NCBI GenBank assembly: GCA_964405775.1
Contig: CAYOPG010000001.1
Span: forward strand, 10,450-74,449
Direction: 5' to 3'
DNA: 64,000 bases
From: JAAZFF01 sp964405775
GTDB lineage: Bacteria; Verrucomicrobiota; Kiritimatiellia; RFP12; UBA3636
Both the position numbers and the translations under genes were made by a program. The notes beneath the pieces are model-generated. The model saw only the letters and a program-made list of their open reading frames with translations. It had not been told where the DNA came from and did no database searches. Positions 8,767 to 18,369 of the stretch are shown piece by piece (the first letter of the stretch is position 1; every line of letters starts with the position of its first letter).

Positions 8767-8795
8767 TTGATTTTTTTTTGGAGAAAAGGTATTAT
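8767..8795 (+). promoter_or_regulatory. Sigma-70-type promoter of the ppx-ppk-pfk block
   Basis: TTGATT (8767-8772), a 17-base spacer and TATTAT (8790-8795). Only seven bases separate the -10 box from the ATG at 8803, so the predicted transcript starts at or next to the start codon. This suggests a leaderless mRNA. Confidence 0.6.
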
Positions 8796-8802
8796 ACGCA
8801 CA

Positions 8803-10392
8803 ATGAACGAGGCACCAGAAGCACCTGAACAAGCACAGACTACGCCCCCGATAGCAGTCATAGACATAGGGGCGACATTCATACGCATGCTCATCGCAGA
8901 AAAGCGCGGTGCAAAAGGTATTGCGATTTTGGAAAAAGTCGTCCAATCAGTGGCGCTTGGTCGTGATATCGTTGCCGATGGCCGGATATCAAATGCCACT
9001 GTCGAGCAATGCGTCAGGATCCTCAAATCGTTTCGCCACCTACTGGACGAATACAAAATAAGCACTGATTCGGTGACAGCGGTTGCGACGGCAACACTGG
9101 ACCATGCCGACAACAGCGAGGTGTTCCTCGACCGGATTTCCACCTCGTCCCACATAGACTTCCGCCTGCTTGACCAAGGCCAGATCGGCTATTACTACCA
9201 CCTCGCATTCCGCGCCCTGAAAGACCGCAAGAACAAATGGGAGAAGGGCGAGTCCATCGTGCTCGAAATCGGAGGCCTAAACTGCGGCATGCTCTGCCGC
9301 AAAGACGGTGAGATCAGGTTCGTCCAGACGTACACAGTCGGATCGCTCCAACTCCGCAAGCAGATGGAGGAAGGCGGCTTCAAGCAACAGCAGCTATCGG
9401 CGCTTGCGGATGGCAGATCGCACGAAATTTCAGAACAGCTCCTCAATAAACTGGAAGACGTAAAATCCGTCAAGCTCCTGCTTATGGGGCGTGAAATGCG
9501 ATTCGCGGCGGCTCGAATGAAATCCAGCGAAAACGGAGACGGAGCGCAAGAGCCTACCGACTCCGTAACCTGTCTTGCCGTTTCGGATCTCCAGACCCTC
9601 CTTGAGAAGATTGAATCCTCCACAACGGAAGAACTTGTTAAGAAGTGGCGAATATCTTATCCCGACGCCGAGCTTCTTGCGCCATCCCTTAGCATCGCCA
9701 TTTCAGTCGCCAACTCGCTTATGCTAAAAAACGTTTACGTCAGCAACTTGTCTTTCAGCCACGGTTTACTCGAGGAGGCAGTTGCCGGGACACCCTGGAC
9801 AGAAACAATGAGAAAACACGTGCTGCGTGTGGCTCGCGAGACCGGCGAAAAGTATCGTTACGATTACAACCATGCACGCAAGGTCGCAGACATATCCCTC
9901 ACCCTTTTCGACATGCTAAGGTCTGAGCACGAGTGTACACCGCGCCATCGGCTCATCTTGGAAGTCGCCGCGCTCCTGCATGACATCGGCGTCTTCGTCA
10001 GCGTGCATTCACACCACAAGCACACGATGTACCTGATCCGAAATACAGAATTTGCAGGTCTCTCGTCCGAGGAGATAGAGCTCATAGCAGTCATCGCGCG
10101 CTATCACAGAAAGACTATTCCCAAAAGCGTCCATCCCGAATACTCCGCTCTCAACCGCGAGGACCGACTTGTCGTAAGCAAACTGGCGGCGTTCCTGCGC
10201 GTGGCGGACGCACTAGACCGCGTGCACGATCAGAGTCTAGGCGAAATTAAGTTCGAACTCCGCGAGGACACGCTCCTATGCATTCCCAGCAGGCAGGCTC
10301 CGACAAGCGCAGAACGGGTGGCACTCTCTGAAAAAGGAAACCTTTTTGAAATGATGTACGGCCGCAGGAGTTACCTTTATTCGCCTGAATGA
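8803..10392 (+). CDS. Ppx/GppA phosphatase family protein with C-terminal HD domain
   Basis: 529 residues from ATG 8803 (MNEAPEAPEQ...). A longer frame to 8671 would run back over the promoter and terminator and is rejected. The actin-like ASKHA N-domain begins AVIDIGATFIRMLIAE. The C-terminal HD domain is marked by ALLHDIG near residue 390 with further histidines in SVHSHHKHT. The family degrades polyphosphate or pppGpp. The next gene is polyphosphate kinase, which makes exopolyphosphatase the likelier role. Its stop overlaps an in-frame ATG of the ppk frame, indicating co-transcription. Confidence 0.88.
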   Translation: MNEAPEAPEQAQTTPPIAVIDIGATFIRMLIAEKRGAKGIAILEKVVQSVALGRDIVADGRISNATVEQCVRILKSFRHLLDEYKISTDSVTAVATATLDHADNSEVFLDRISTSSHIDFRLLDQGQIGYYYHLAFRALKDRKNKWEKGESIVLEIGGLNCGMLCRKDGEIRFVQTYTVGSLQLRKQMEEGGFKQQQLSALADGRSHEISEQLLNKLEDVKSVKLLLMGREMRFAAARMKSSENGDGAQEPTDSVTCLAVSDLQTLLEKIESSTTEELVKKWRISYPDAELLAPSLSIAISVANSLMLKNVYVSNLSFSHGLLEEAVAGTPWTETMRKHVLRVARETGEKYRYDYNHARKVADISLTLFDMLRSEHECTPRHRLILEVAALLHDIGVFVSVHSHHKHTMYLIRNTEFAGLSSEEIELIAVIARYHRKTIPKSVHPEYSALNREDRLVVSKLAAFLRVADALDRVHDQSLGEIKFELREDTLLCIPSRQAPTSAERVALSEKGNLFEMMYGRRSYLYSPE

Positions 10393-10406
10393 CAAGGACG
10401 ATAGTC

Positions 10407-12557
10407 ATGAAAAAAAATGTGAAAACAAAAAAACAGTTCACAAGGCAAGAGCTATTCGTCAACAGGGAGCTGAGTTGGTTGGAGTTTAACCAGCGCGTCT
10501 TGGACGAAGCGCGTGACACATCAAACCCACCGCTGGAACGCTTGAAGTTTCTCGCGATCACGGGATCAAACTTGGATGAGTTTTACATGGTTCGAGTAGG
10601 CGGATTGAAGATATTGTCGGACGCGAAGATCAGACGGCAAGACATATCCGGAATGTCTCCCAACCAACAACTAACGGCGATCACGCGACGTGTTCGTAAG
10701 ATGGGTGCTGAGCAGTACGCAATTCTCAAAAACCTTTGCACAGAACTTGCTGGCAACGAGCTTGTGCTGCTTGAAGACGTCGGAGAAATGTCCAACGAAC
10801 AACGTAAATGGCTGGAACGCGAATTCATGGACAATGTGTTCCCGCTCATCTCGCCGGTAGGCGTAGATGAATCCCGCCCGTTCCACCCTGCCGGGCTGAT
10901 GCTCCACTGCGCAGCGCTTCTCGATCCGATCAATCAAGGTGGAGAACCCCGTCTCGCGCTAATTCCGCTCGGCCCGAAAATATCTCGTTTCATACGAATC
11001 CCCGATCCCGCTGGACGCGCAATCTTCATACCGGTTGAACAAGTGGTGGCGTGGCAGATCCACACCATTCTGGAAGGCCAGACCGTGCGCGAATGCGTAC
11101 CTTTCCGTGTAACCCGGAATGCAGACATCGAACTGCGCGAAGATCTTTCCTCGGATCTCCTTGTCGGCATGCAAGATCTCTTGGAAGACAGGCAGCAGAC
11201 AGAGTGCATACGCCTCGAAATACACCGGTCAGCTTCACGTAAACTCACTGCGATCCTTAAACGAGCCCTGCATCTTGAACAGGCGGTCGTTTACCATATT
11301 GATGGTCCGGTTGAATTGCGCGGCATAATGGCGCTGGCGGATACCGATGGCTTCGACAACCTTCGCGATTCGCCATGGGAGCCCATGAAATCGCCCGATG
11401 TTGACATCAAGGAGCCAATCTTTCCACAGATCGCTCAGAAAGACATTCTCTTGGTACACCCATACGAATCGTTTGACCCTGTCGTCAAATTCGTAGAGGA
11501 TGCGGCGGACGATCCTCAGGTGCTCGCCATCAAACAGGTCTTATACAGAACCGCGCCGCAAAGCGCCATAATAGACGCGCTCGTGCGCGCCGCTCAAGTC
11601 GGTAAACACGTTACAGTGCTCATAGAGCTCAAGGCTCGTTTCGATGAAGCTCGAAACATCACACAAGCCAACCGCCTTGAACTGGCCGGGGTGCATGTGG
11701 TCTACGGAGTGCGCGGACTTAAGACACACTGCAAAATTTGCCTAGTCGTGCGCCGTGAACCTCAGGGCATTGTGCGCTACACGCACTATGCGACTGGCAA
11801 CTACAATGAGAAAACCGCCAAGCAGTACAGCGATGTAGGATTTTTCACTTCGAGAACGGATTTCGGAGCAGACGCCTCAGATGTCTTCAACGCCATCACA
11901 GGCTATTCGCAACCGCAGTCGCTGCGTCGCCTTGAGATTGCGCCCTTCACCATACGTTCAACACTTCTCAGGCTCATCGCCAACGAAACCGAGCGCGCGC
12001 GAAACGGAGAGGAGGCCGAAATCACGATGAAGATGAATTCGCTAAGCGATGAAGGCATCACGCGAGCCCTGTATGAGGCATCGCAGGCCGGCGTTAAGAT
12101 ACGCATCAACGTGCGTGGCATCTGCTGCCTCAGGCCTGGGGTTCCCGGTCTGAGCGAGAACATAACCGTCATCAGCATTGTCGGCAGATACCTTGAACAC
12201 GCGCGAATTTATCATTTCCGGGATGGCAACCGCAACGCTCTTTACATTTCAAGCGCCGACATCATGCCGCGCAATCTGGATAGCCGCGTGGAGTTGATGA
12301 TTCCTGTCGTCGACCGAGGAACACGAGCGAAACTCCTGGAAACGCTTGAAACGTATTTCGCCGACAACACCAAGGCCAGAGTCATAAATTCAGACGGCTC
12401 GTACAGCGTTCGCAAGCCCGAGGGCAAAGAAAAACGTCTCTGCGCACAGGAAGAACTCTATAATAAAGCGCGCCGCGCCTCCAACATGAAGGAACAAACA
12501 AAACCGACGATGCTGGAGCCATACCACAAACAACGTAAAACCAAAACAGACAGATAG
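10407..12557 (+). CDS. ppk1: Polyphosphate kinase 1
   Basis: 716 residues. The ATG at 10407 has AAGGA eight bases upstream and is preferred to the ATG at 10389, which overlaps the ppx stop without a ribosome site. The enzyme polymerises ATP gamma-phosphate into polyphosphate at the membrane periphery. The N-terminal FVNRELSWLEFNQRVLDEA block is the family signature. The two catalytic histidines of the PLD-like domains are visible: H441 (LKTHCKICLV) and H603 (ARIYHF), equivalent to E. coli H435 and H592. HYATGNYNEKTA is also conserved. Coupling with ppx gives a synthesis-degradation pair for the same polymer. Confidence 0.96.
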   Translation: MKKNVKTKKQFTRQELFVNRELSWLEFNQRVLDEARDTSNPPLERLKFLAITGSNLDEFYMVRVGGLKILSDAKIRRQDISGMSPNQQLTAITRRVRKMGAEQYAILKNLCTELAGNELVLLEDVGEMSNEQRKWLEREFMDNVFPLISPVGVDESRPFHPAGLMLHCAALLDPINQGGEPRLALIPLGPKISRFIRIPDPAGRAIFIPVEQVVAWQIHTILEGQTVRECVPFRVTRNADIELREDLSSDLLVGMQDLLEDRQQTECIRLEIHRSASRKLTAILKRALHLEQAVVYHIDGPVELRGIMALADTDGFDNLRDSPWEPMKSPDVDIKEPIFPQIAQKDILLVHPYESFDPVVKFVEDAADDPQVLAIKQVLYRTAPQSAIIDALVRAAQVGKHVTVLIELKARFDEARNITQANRLELAGVHVVYGVRGLKTHCKICLVVRREPQGIVRYTHYATGNYNEKTAKQYSDVGFFTSRTDFGADASDVFNAITGYSQPQSLRRLEIAPFTIRSTLLRLIANETERARNGEEAEITMKMNSLSDEGITRALYEASQAGVKIRINVRGICCLRPGVPGLSENITVISIVGRYLEHARIYHFRDGNRNALYISSADIMPRNLDSRVELMIPVVDRGTRAKLLETLETYFADNTKARVINSDGSYSVRKPEGKEKRLCAQEELYNKARRASNMKEQTKPTMLEPYHKQRKTKTDR

Positions 12558-12564
12558 TTAAAGC

Positions 12565-13749
12565 ATGGCAATCATAACTAAATCCCCCAAGATAACACGC
12601 AGCATCGGCATCCTAACTGCCGGCGGGGACTGCCCCGGACTTAACGCCGCTATACGCGCCGTGGCAAAGTCAACAATGCACCACGGCATACCCGTCATCG
12701 GATTTCTCGACGGATTCAGGGGTCTAGTGGAGAATAGATACATATCGTTAGACGATCGCACCGTAAGCGGCATTCTGACGCTCGGCGGCACAATACTCGG
12801 ATCGAATCGCGATAAGCCTCACAAGATGGACATGGGCGGCACAATCATGGACATGACCGAAGTCGCAATCGCCAACGCCAAGCGCCTTAATCTCGACTGC
12901 ATCGTCTGCCTCGGCGGCAACGGCACTCAGAAAAATGCGTACCGCCTCGCCGAAAAGGGCGGGATAAACGTTATCACACTCCCAAAGACGATTGACAACG
13001 ATGTGGTTCTCACCGACACCTGCTTCGGCTACGACACAGCCAAGGCGATCGCCACCGAGGCGATCGACCGCCTACACACGACCGCCAGCAGCCACCACCG
13101 GATAATCGCCGTCGAGATCATGGGGCACTCCGCAGGATGGCTCGCGCTCGGAGCCGGTATCGCCGGGGGCGCCGACGTGATCTTGATACCAGAAATAAAA
13201 TATGACATACACGCCGTCGCCGAATTCCTGAACGCCCGACGTCACAGCGGAAAACGCTTTTCGATAATTGCCGTCGCCGAAGGCACCACCGCCATTGGCG
13301 AGCCGGACGATATTGACGAGGACGACGACGATAAGCCGCAGAAGAAAAACGGCAAGAAGAAAAACGGAGATTCCAACGGTGCGAACAGTAGCTCCAGCGG
13401 CTCCTGCCCCCTCCCACAGCACCCGCTCATGATCCGCGAATCAAAGGTAAGCAGGATAGTGCGTGAACTAGAGCAACTCACCGGAATTGAGGCACGCATG
13501 ACGCAACTAGGACACATACAACGCGGCGGCACCCCTACCCCGGCCGACCGTCTCCTTTGCACAAGACTTGGCGCAGTTGCCGGGGAGCTCGTGGCCGCCC
13601 ACAAATACAACGTCATGGTCGCCGTCAGGGGGGATGACTGCGTGCCCGTTCCGCTGGAAGACGTTTCAGGCAAAGTCAGAACTGTTCCAACAGAGCACCC
13701 ATGGGTCAACGCCGCCCGCCTTATGGGCACCTGCATGGGCGACGCTTGA
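12565..13749 (+). CDS. pfkA: 6-phosphofructokinase family (Gly/Lys donor signature) with charged insert
   Basis: 394 residues, 7 bases after ppk. Motifs include [17 protein letters not shown], the catalytic PKTIDND and EIMGHSAGW. In E. coli numbering, the residue that separates ATP from PPi enzymes at 104 is Gly (ATP-like), while that at 124 is Lys (as in PPi enzymes and some ATP enzymes). The phosphoryl donor therefore cannot be assigned. Residues about 246-288 form a low-complexity insert rich in Asp, then Lys/Asn, then Ser, in place of a short surface loop. No ribosome site is evident upstream of ATG 12565. Co-transcription with polyphosphate genes is likely. Confidence 0.93.
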   Translation: MAIITKSPKITRSIGILTAGGDCPGLNAAIRAVAKSTMHHGIPVIGFLDGFRGLVENRYISLDDRTVSGILTLGGTILGSNRDKPHKMDMGGTIMDMTEVAIANAKRLNLDCIVCLGGNGTQKNAYRLAEKGGINVITLPKTIDNDVVLTDTCFGYDTAKAIATEAIDRLHTTASSHHRIIAVEIMGHSAGWLALGAGIAGGADVILIPEIKYDIHAVAEFLNARRHSGKRFSIIAVAEGTTAIGEPDDIDEDDDDKPQKKNGKKKNGDSNGANSSSSGSCPLPQHPLMIRESKVSRIVRELEQLTGIEARMTQLGHIQRGGTPTPADRLLCTRLGAVAGELVAAHKYNVMVAVRGDDCVPVPLEDVSGKVRTVPTEHPWVNAARLMGTCMGDA

Positions 13750-13808
13750 CACGTCGGCTTCAGACACATTGATGTTTCCACGCGCCGGCGACAGATCTCG
13801 GGGCATTC

Positions 13809-13838
13809 TTGTTGCCGCGCCATACGCCTCTGTATAGA
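13809..13838 (+). promoter_or_regulatory. Possible promoter upstream of the MBOAT/AlgJ pair
   Basis: TTGTTG (13809-13814), an 18-base spacer and TATAGA (13833-13838), 98 bases before the MBOAT start. This is the only clear promoter-like pair in the 187-base gap after pfk, where I saw no terminator. Confidence 0.4.
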
Positions 13839-13936
13839 ATAACACCTGTATGTACCCTGTGGATCGATGTTTTCACCATTTTCATGCCGACGGCCTATTC
13901 GGGACGCCCCGCGACCTCGCTTAAGGCCTCAATCGA

Positions 13937-15331
13937 ATGCTTTTTTCGTCTGTCATTTTCCTTTGCCTGTTTTTACCAGTAGTACTGGCGCTGTATTACT
14001 GCCCATTTTTTCTCGGCAGAGGGTACAAGAATTTCATATTGTTTTCGATAAGCATTCTGTTCTACGCGTGGGGTGAGCCTTTTTATGTTTTCCTGCTGCT
14101 TGCATCGATAATTTTTAACTGGATAATAGGGCTTGCGGCGAAAGGCAGGTTCGCAGGCTTGGCGGTGGGTATCGGCGTAGCAGTCAACATCGCTGTGTTG
14201 ATGGCATTCAAGTACCTTGATTTTCTGCTCTACAACATAGGTCTAATTACAAACAGTGAGATCCGTCTTACAGGCTTGCCTCTGCCTATAGGCATTTCAT
14301 TCTATACTTTTCAGGCAATATCCTACATTGTGGACGTCAAGCGAGGCAAGGCCAAGGCCAGGGTGAACCCAATGGAAATAGGTCTTTATATTTCGCTGTT
14401 TCCTCAACTGATTGCCGGACCAATCGTCAGATACGAAACTATTGCAGAGGAAATCAAGGGCCGAGCCGAAACCATCGCCGACTTCTACGCAGGAATGCAG
14501 CGGTTAATAATTGGACTTAGCAAAAAGGTGATCTTGGCGAACAGCATGGGATTTCTTGCCGACTCTATTTTCGACACCCCTGGCATGGCGCAATCCTCAA
14601 TGGCCACGGCGTGGATTGCAGCGCTTGCGTACACCTTTCAGATTTTCTTCGACTTCTCGGGCTATTCAGACATGGCGATCGGTTTAGGCAGGATATTCGG
14701 CTTCCACTTTCTCGAAAACTTCAACTTCCCCTATGTGGCAAAGTCCGTATCCGAGTTCTGGCGGCGATGGCACATCTCGCTCTCTACATGGTTTAGGGAC
14801 TACGTGTATTTCCCGATGGGCGGAAGCAGGGTAACCTCCAAGTTCAGGCTTTTGTTCAACTTATTCGTAGTCTGGTCGCTGACCGGCATTTGGCACGGTG
14901 CGAACTGGACTTTTCTGTTGTGGGGTATTTTTTATTTCATACTCATAGCGCTGGAGAAGACCACTGGCTTTAATAAGCGGTTTGGGTGGTTTGGCCATGT
15001 TTACACAATGTCCGCAGTCATAGCCGGGTGGGTGCTCTTCCGATCTCCTACTGCTGCAGTTGCGGTACAACACCTCAAAACCATGCTGGGCATAGGAGTA
15101 GCCGCTGTTTATGACGAGATCACACTCTGGTGGTTGGAAGAATACTGGCTTGTTTTCCTTGTAGCGGCATTCTTCAGTGTCCAACATTGCAGGATAGGTA
15201 GCCTATGGTCGCGACTGCCGGCCTTCATAGCCCGCCCGGTGGTTTTTGTCGTTCTCATGGTGCTGCTTGCCGTTAACATCTGCATGCTGGTAAAAAGCAC
15301 ACACAACCCTTTCATATATTTTAACTTTTAG
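13937..15331 (+). CDS. MBOAT family O-acyltransferase (AlgI-like)
   Basis: 464 residues with about ten membrane segments. The MBOAT histidine is H320 in GIWHGANWTF, and the family-typical SLFPQLIAGPIVRYE and FRDYVYFPMGGSR segments are present. AlgI-type proteins move acetyl groups across the inner membrane for O-acetylation of an exported polysaccharide such as alginate, cellulose or cell-wall glycans. The next gene encodes an AlgX/AlgJ-like SGNH protein, its usual partner. No polysaccharide synthase is adjacent, so the acceptor is unknown. Confidence 0.93.
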   Translation: MLFSSVIFLCLFLPVVLALYYCPFFLGRGYKNFILFSISILFYAWGEPFYVFLLLASIIFNWIIGLAAKGRFAGLAVGIGVAVNIAVLMAFKYLDFLLYNIGLITNSEIRLTGLPLPIGISFYTFQAISYIVDVKRGKAKARVNPMEIGLYISLFPQLIAGPIVRYETIAEEIKGRAETIADFYAGMQRLIIGLSKKVILANSMGFLADSIFDTPGMAQSSMATAWIAALAYTFQIFFDFSGYSDMAIGLGRIFGFHFLENFNFPYVAKSVSEFWRRWHISLSTWFRDYVYFPMGGSRVTSKFRLLFNLFVVWSLTGIWHGANWTFLLWGIFYFILIALEKTTGFNKRFGWFGHVYTMSAVIAGWVLFRSPTAAVAVQHLKTMLGIGVAAVYDEITLWWLEEYWLVFLVAAFFSVQHCRIGSLWSRLPAFIARPVVFVVLMVLLAVNICMLVKSTHNPFIYFNF

Positions 15332-15343
15332 GATATTTGGTCT

Positions 15344-16396
15344 GTGAACACTATCAACAACAAACTCTGGCAGATCCTCGCAATTGTTGTATTCATTGCC
15401 ATGATTTCGTTTATCCCGATCAGAACCCTAACATTAAACTGTGATGGTTTTTTCTCTGCCTTGAGAAGCGAGATACGCGCAAAACCCCCGAAAACCAACA
15501 ATACTTTTATTCGCCTGGCTTACTCGGCACGTTGCATCGAGCCAGTTCTTTTGGCACATATGGCAGATAAGAATCATTACACCTCGGCAGCTTCCAGATT
15601 CGAATATGCTTTCACGCGTCGAGTCAGAGGAGCAAATAAGGCGAACGTGTGGGGCAAGGATGGCTGGCTTTTTTATATGGCTGATGATGCGCCGAGCATC
15701 TTCAAGGGAGTCAACCGGTTTTCGGAAAAAGAGCTCAAGTCATATCTCAATAACTTAACGGCAGAAAAGGAACATCTCGCATCCTACGGCATGAAACTTG
15801 TTTTGCTAATCGTTCCGAACAAAGAGACAATCTATGGCGAATTCATGGCTCCGACAATAAAGCGGGAGAACACATATTCCAAAATCGACCAGTTGGTCGA
15901 CTACCTGAGGTCTAACGGCTTTGAAGATGTTGTCTACCCCAAGGCTGAAATGATTGCGGAACACGAAAAACACCACCTTTATTTCAAGGACGACACGCAT
16001 TGGACCCCTTTGGGAGCTTTTATTGCTTCACAGCAGCTCAACGCGCATTTGGGCTACGAGCGGCAGTATTTGAATGAGGTCTCTATATCGAATCTGCAAC
16101 AAGAAAAGATTGGAGACATTTCACGTCTTCTTGCTACGCAATGGCGAGTACAGGAATCAGAAATTCCCTCCATCGACCCAAAACGCAACGGAACAATTAC
16201 CGACAAAAAGGTTTTCATAGCAGGCGACTCATTCCGTCATCTAATATCACCGGAGTTCGCACATATCAGGCGCGAACACTCCGTCGACACCTATGAACCT
16301 AGTCAATTGATGTCGGGGGATTACGACATCGTCGTCCTTGAGGCTGTGGAACGCTACCACATGGGACTTCGAGGATTCACTTTTCGTCTGCCGTGA
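15344..16396 (+). CDS. AlgX/AlgJ-like SGNH O-acetyltransferase
   Basis: 350 residues from a GTG start with AGGA ten bases upstream. An N-terminal membrane anchor (residues about 8-28) places the rest in the periplasm. The family blocks GKDGWLFYM and LIVPNKETIYGE are present. The catalytic set is complete: D216/D217 and H219 in DDTHW, and S296 in AGDSF. These proteins accept acetyl from the MBOAT partner and pass it to the polysaccharide. The gene sits 12 bases after the MBOAT gene, and its last 20 bases overlap the end of recD on the opposite strand. Confidence 0.85.
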   Translation: MNTINNKLWQILAIVVFIAMISFIPIRTLTLNCDGFFSALRSEIRAKPPKTNNTFIRLAYSARCIEPVLLAHMADKNHYTSAASRFEYAFTRRVRGANKANVWGKDGWLFYMADDAPSIFKGVNRFSEKELKSYLNNLTAEKEHLASYGMKLVLLIVPNKETIYGEFMAPTIKRENTYSKIDQLVDYLRSNGFEDVVYPKAEMIAEHEKHHLYFKDDTHWTPLGAFIASQQLNAHLGYERQYLNEVSISNLQQEKIGDISRLLATQWRVQESEIPSIDPKRNGTITDKKVFIAGDSFRHLISPEFAHIRREHSVDTYEPSQLMSGDYDIVVLEAVERYHMGLRGFTFRLP

Positions 16397-18164
16397 GCCG
16401 CAAAGCGATTGGGAACATGGAGTCGTATCGCAATTCCGGATCGTTACCAATAGCGGAACGAAGCATACTTTCCGAGGCTGCGACCAGAATTCCACACCCA
16501 TCCCCATCTTCGCGGAAGCGGGTCACTGCCGTGTAGAGCAGAGAACGCGTAAGAACACGCGTCTTGTAGGGGGGGATGACAACAGCCAATCGTGAATATT
16601 CGCTCCCTTGCGATTTGTGGATTGTGATGGCATAAGCCGGAGCGTGGTTCGGGAGTCCTCCCACAGGGAATCTGCGGCACTCCCCATACTCGCTGTTTTC
16701 TGGTTTGAAGAAGGCGACTCGTGCCGCTGGGTTCGTGGCAGAGTTCATTATGACACCGGTGTCGCCATTGAAAAGGCGCAGGTCATAATCGTTCTCCAGT
16801 ATAATGATGGGCTGCGGGTCACAATGATTCTCAACGTTCTTTGAAAGCCATCTGGCACAGGCAATGTTGAGCGCATCGCACCCAAACGGACCCGCATTCT
16901 GCGCACAGAGAATGCGGGCTTTTTCGAATGCCTCGATGGCTCCGGCAGGGTCTTCGAACGTTGATGCCCTGAAAACTCCAAAAAGACTCTCGTATAGAGC
17001 TGGGCCGTCTTTTTCCGGCATCCAGTCGCGACACCACAGCAGCGGAGGTGCGGCATTGCGCAGACATTCGACGGCTTTGGCCGGTTTGTTCTCCACTACC
17101 GCCCACGCAAGTAAGCCAACACTCTCGTCGGTGCGGAAACGATATGTTTTTTTCAGTTCATGAACAGACTTGGCGAAGCGAGAGGTATCAGGGTTGCCAA
17201 TAGCATCGCGGCAGATCGCCCCCAGAATATTGCCAGGCTCGACTGATTTTAGCTGATGTCTGTCTCCCAACAAAATCAGTTTGGTGTCAGGCGCAATCGC
17301 CTGGAGAAGAAGCTGCATCAGCTCTGCAGAGATCATTGAAGCCTCGTCGACAACGACGGCGTCGGCGGCGATAGGGTTGGATTCTTTTCTGGCGGGCGCC
17401 CTGCCCTCGCCTGAGATCCCCAACAAGCGGTGTATGGTGGATGCAACTTCGATTTTAAAATTCTCAGGAATTAATTTTGACCCCCTCAAAGATTCTGACA
17501 TGCGAGCCGCGGCCTTGCCGCTGGGCGCCGCCATTCTGACAGTCGCCGTGGGATTGTCTGCCGCCAGTCTTGCAATTATGCCTGCCACTGTAGTGGTCTT
17601 TCCGGTGCCGGGACCGCCTGTGATTACGGTAAGCCGGTTCGCAACAGCCCATTGCGCCGCGGCGTTCTGCTCGTCGTTGAGATCGTCGTGGCAGAGTCCA
17701 TACTCCGCCACGGGGTTGTCGGTGACGATTGAATTTAGACGTTGCGCGATGTCGTGTTCACGCAAAGCAAAACGCGTGAGGGCAACTTTGAACGCCCCGC
17801 TCGATTCTGCGTGGTATTGCAGTGGCAGTGTGGATCTATCATTGGGAAACTTGTCGCAAGCTCCTGATGAGAGAAGGGTTTCACGCCACACATCGGCGTC
17901 TGGTAGCGTTACGGATCTGACATCATCCATACCGGACATCTCAAAAATGTCATCTGCTGGGAAAGCGCGTCCGGCAAACTTTTCAACATCCACGCATGTG
18001 TGGCCCAATTCATGAAGAGTGGACGCAAGAGCAACGGTCAGACGCACGCATTCCCGAGCGCTCCCTTCGGGGTATTCTACGGCCACTGTGCCGGACAGCC
18101 ACCGTGCTAGCGGCTTGAGCGCGGCGTCTGGCAATGTCGGAAATAAATTGAGATCTGTCAACAT
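16377..18164 (-). CDS. recD: Exodeoxyribonuclease V alpha subunit / RecD helicase
   Basis: 595 residues, the size of RecD1 (E. coli 608) rather than the longer RecD2. All superfamily 1B helicase motifs are visible: Walker A GGPGTGKTTT, Walker B VVDEASM, motif III LLGDRHQLKSVEPG, motif V TIHKSQGSEYSR and motif VI LLYTAVTR. The ATG at 18164 has AAGGGG five bases upstream. RecD is the 5'-3' motor of RecBCD in double-strand-break repair. recB and recC are not in the window; in many genomes recB lies directly upstream, but here the upstream gene is the divergent lemA. Confidence 0.93.
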   Translation of the reverse strand: MLTDLNLFPTLPDAALKPLARWLSGTVAVEYPEGSARECVRLTVALASTLHELGHTCVDVEKFAGRAFPADDIFEMSGMDDVRSVTLPDADVWRETLLSSGACDKFPNDRSTLPLQYHAESSGAFKVALTRFALREHDIAQRLNSIVTDNPVAEYGLCHDDLNDEQNAAAQWAVANRLTVITGGPGTGKTTTVAGIIARLAADNPTATVRMAAPSGKAAARMSESLRGSKLIPENFKIEVASTIHRLLGISGEGRAPARKESNPIAADAVVVDEASMISAELMQLLLQAIAPDTKLILLGDRHQLKSVEPGNILGAICRDAIGNPDTSRFAKSVHELKKTYRFRTDESVGLLAWAVVENKPAKAVECLRNAAPPLLWCRDWMPEKDGPALYESLFGVFRASTFEDPAGAIEAFEKARILCAQNAGPFGCDALNIACARWLSKNVENHCDPQPIIILENDYDLRLFNGDTGVIMNSATNPAARVAFFKPENSEYGECRRFPVGGLPNHAPAYAITIHKSQGSEYSRLAVVIPPYKTRVLTRSLLYTAVTRFREDGDGCGILVAASESMLRSAIGNDPELRYDSMFPIALRLTADEK

Positions 18165-18265
18165 GGTAACCCCTTGGGCATGCCACTAATTATACCTGAA
18201 TTCAGTACATTATAGCCAATCCTTTTAAAAGCAGACCATTTTTGACACAAACTATTGCTCTTTAC

Positions 18266-18294
18266 TTGTTTGACCAAAGTATATGTGTTAAAAT
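18266..18294 (+). promoter_or_regulatory. Sigma-70-type promoter of lemA
   Basis: TTGTTT (18266-18271), 17 bases and TAAAAT (18289-18294), giving a leader of about 70 bases. An unpaired TTGACA at 18242 has no -10 box at a suitable distance. Confidence 0.5.
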
Positions 18295-18369
18295 CCATGA
18301 CGTTGCTGCGACCGCTGGACGCGGCCACCAAAACACAGCACCCTCCAAAACCGGAAACAAGGATATGCC

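Noticed and set aside
8671..8802. 44-residue N-terminal extension of the Ppx protein
   Set aside because: It would span the promoter and has no family likeness; ATG 8803 fits the domain start.
17281..18015. 244-residue plus-strand frame
   Set aside because: Antisense of recD helicase motifs.
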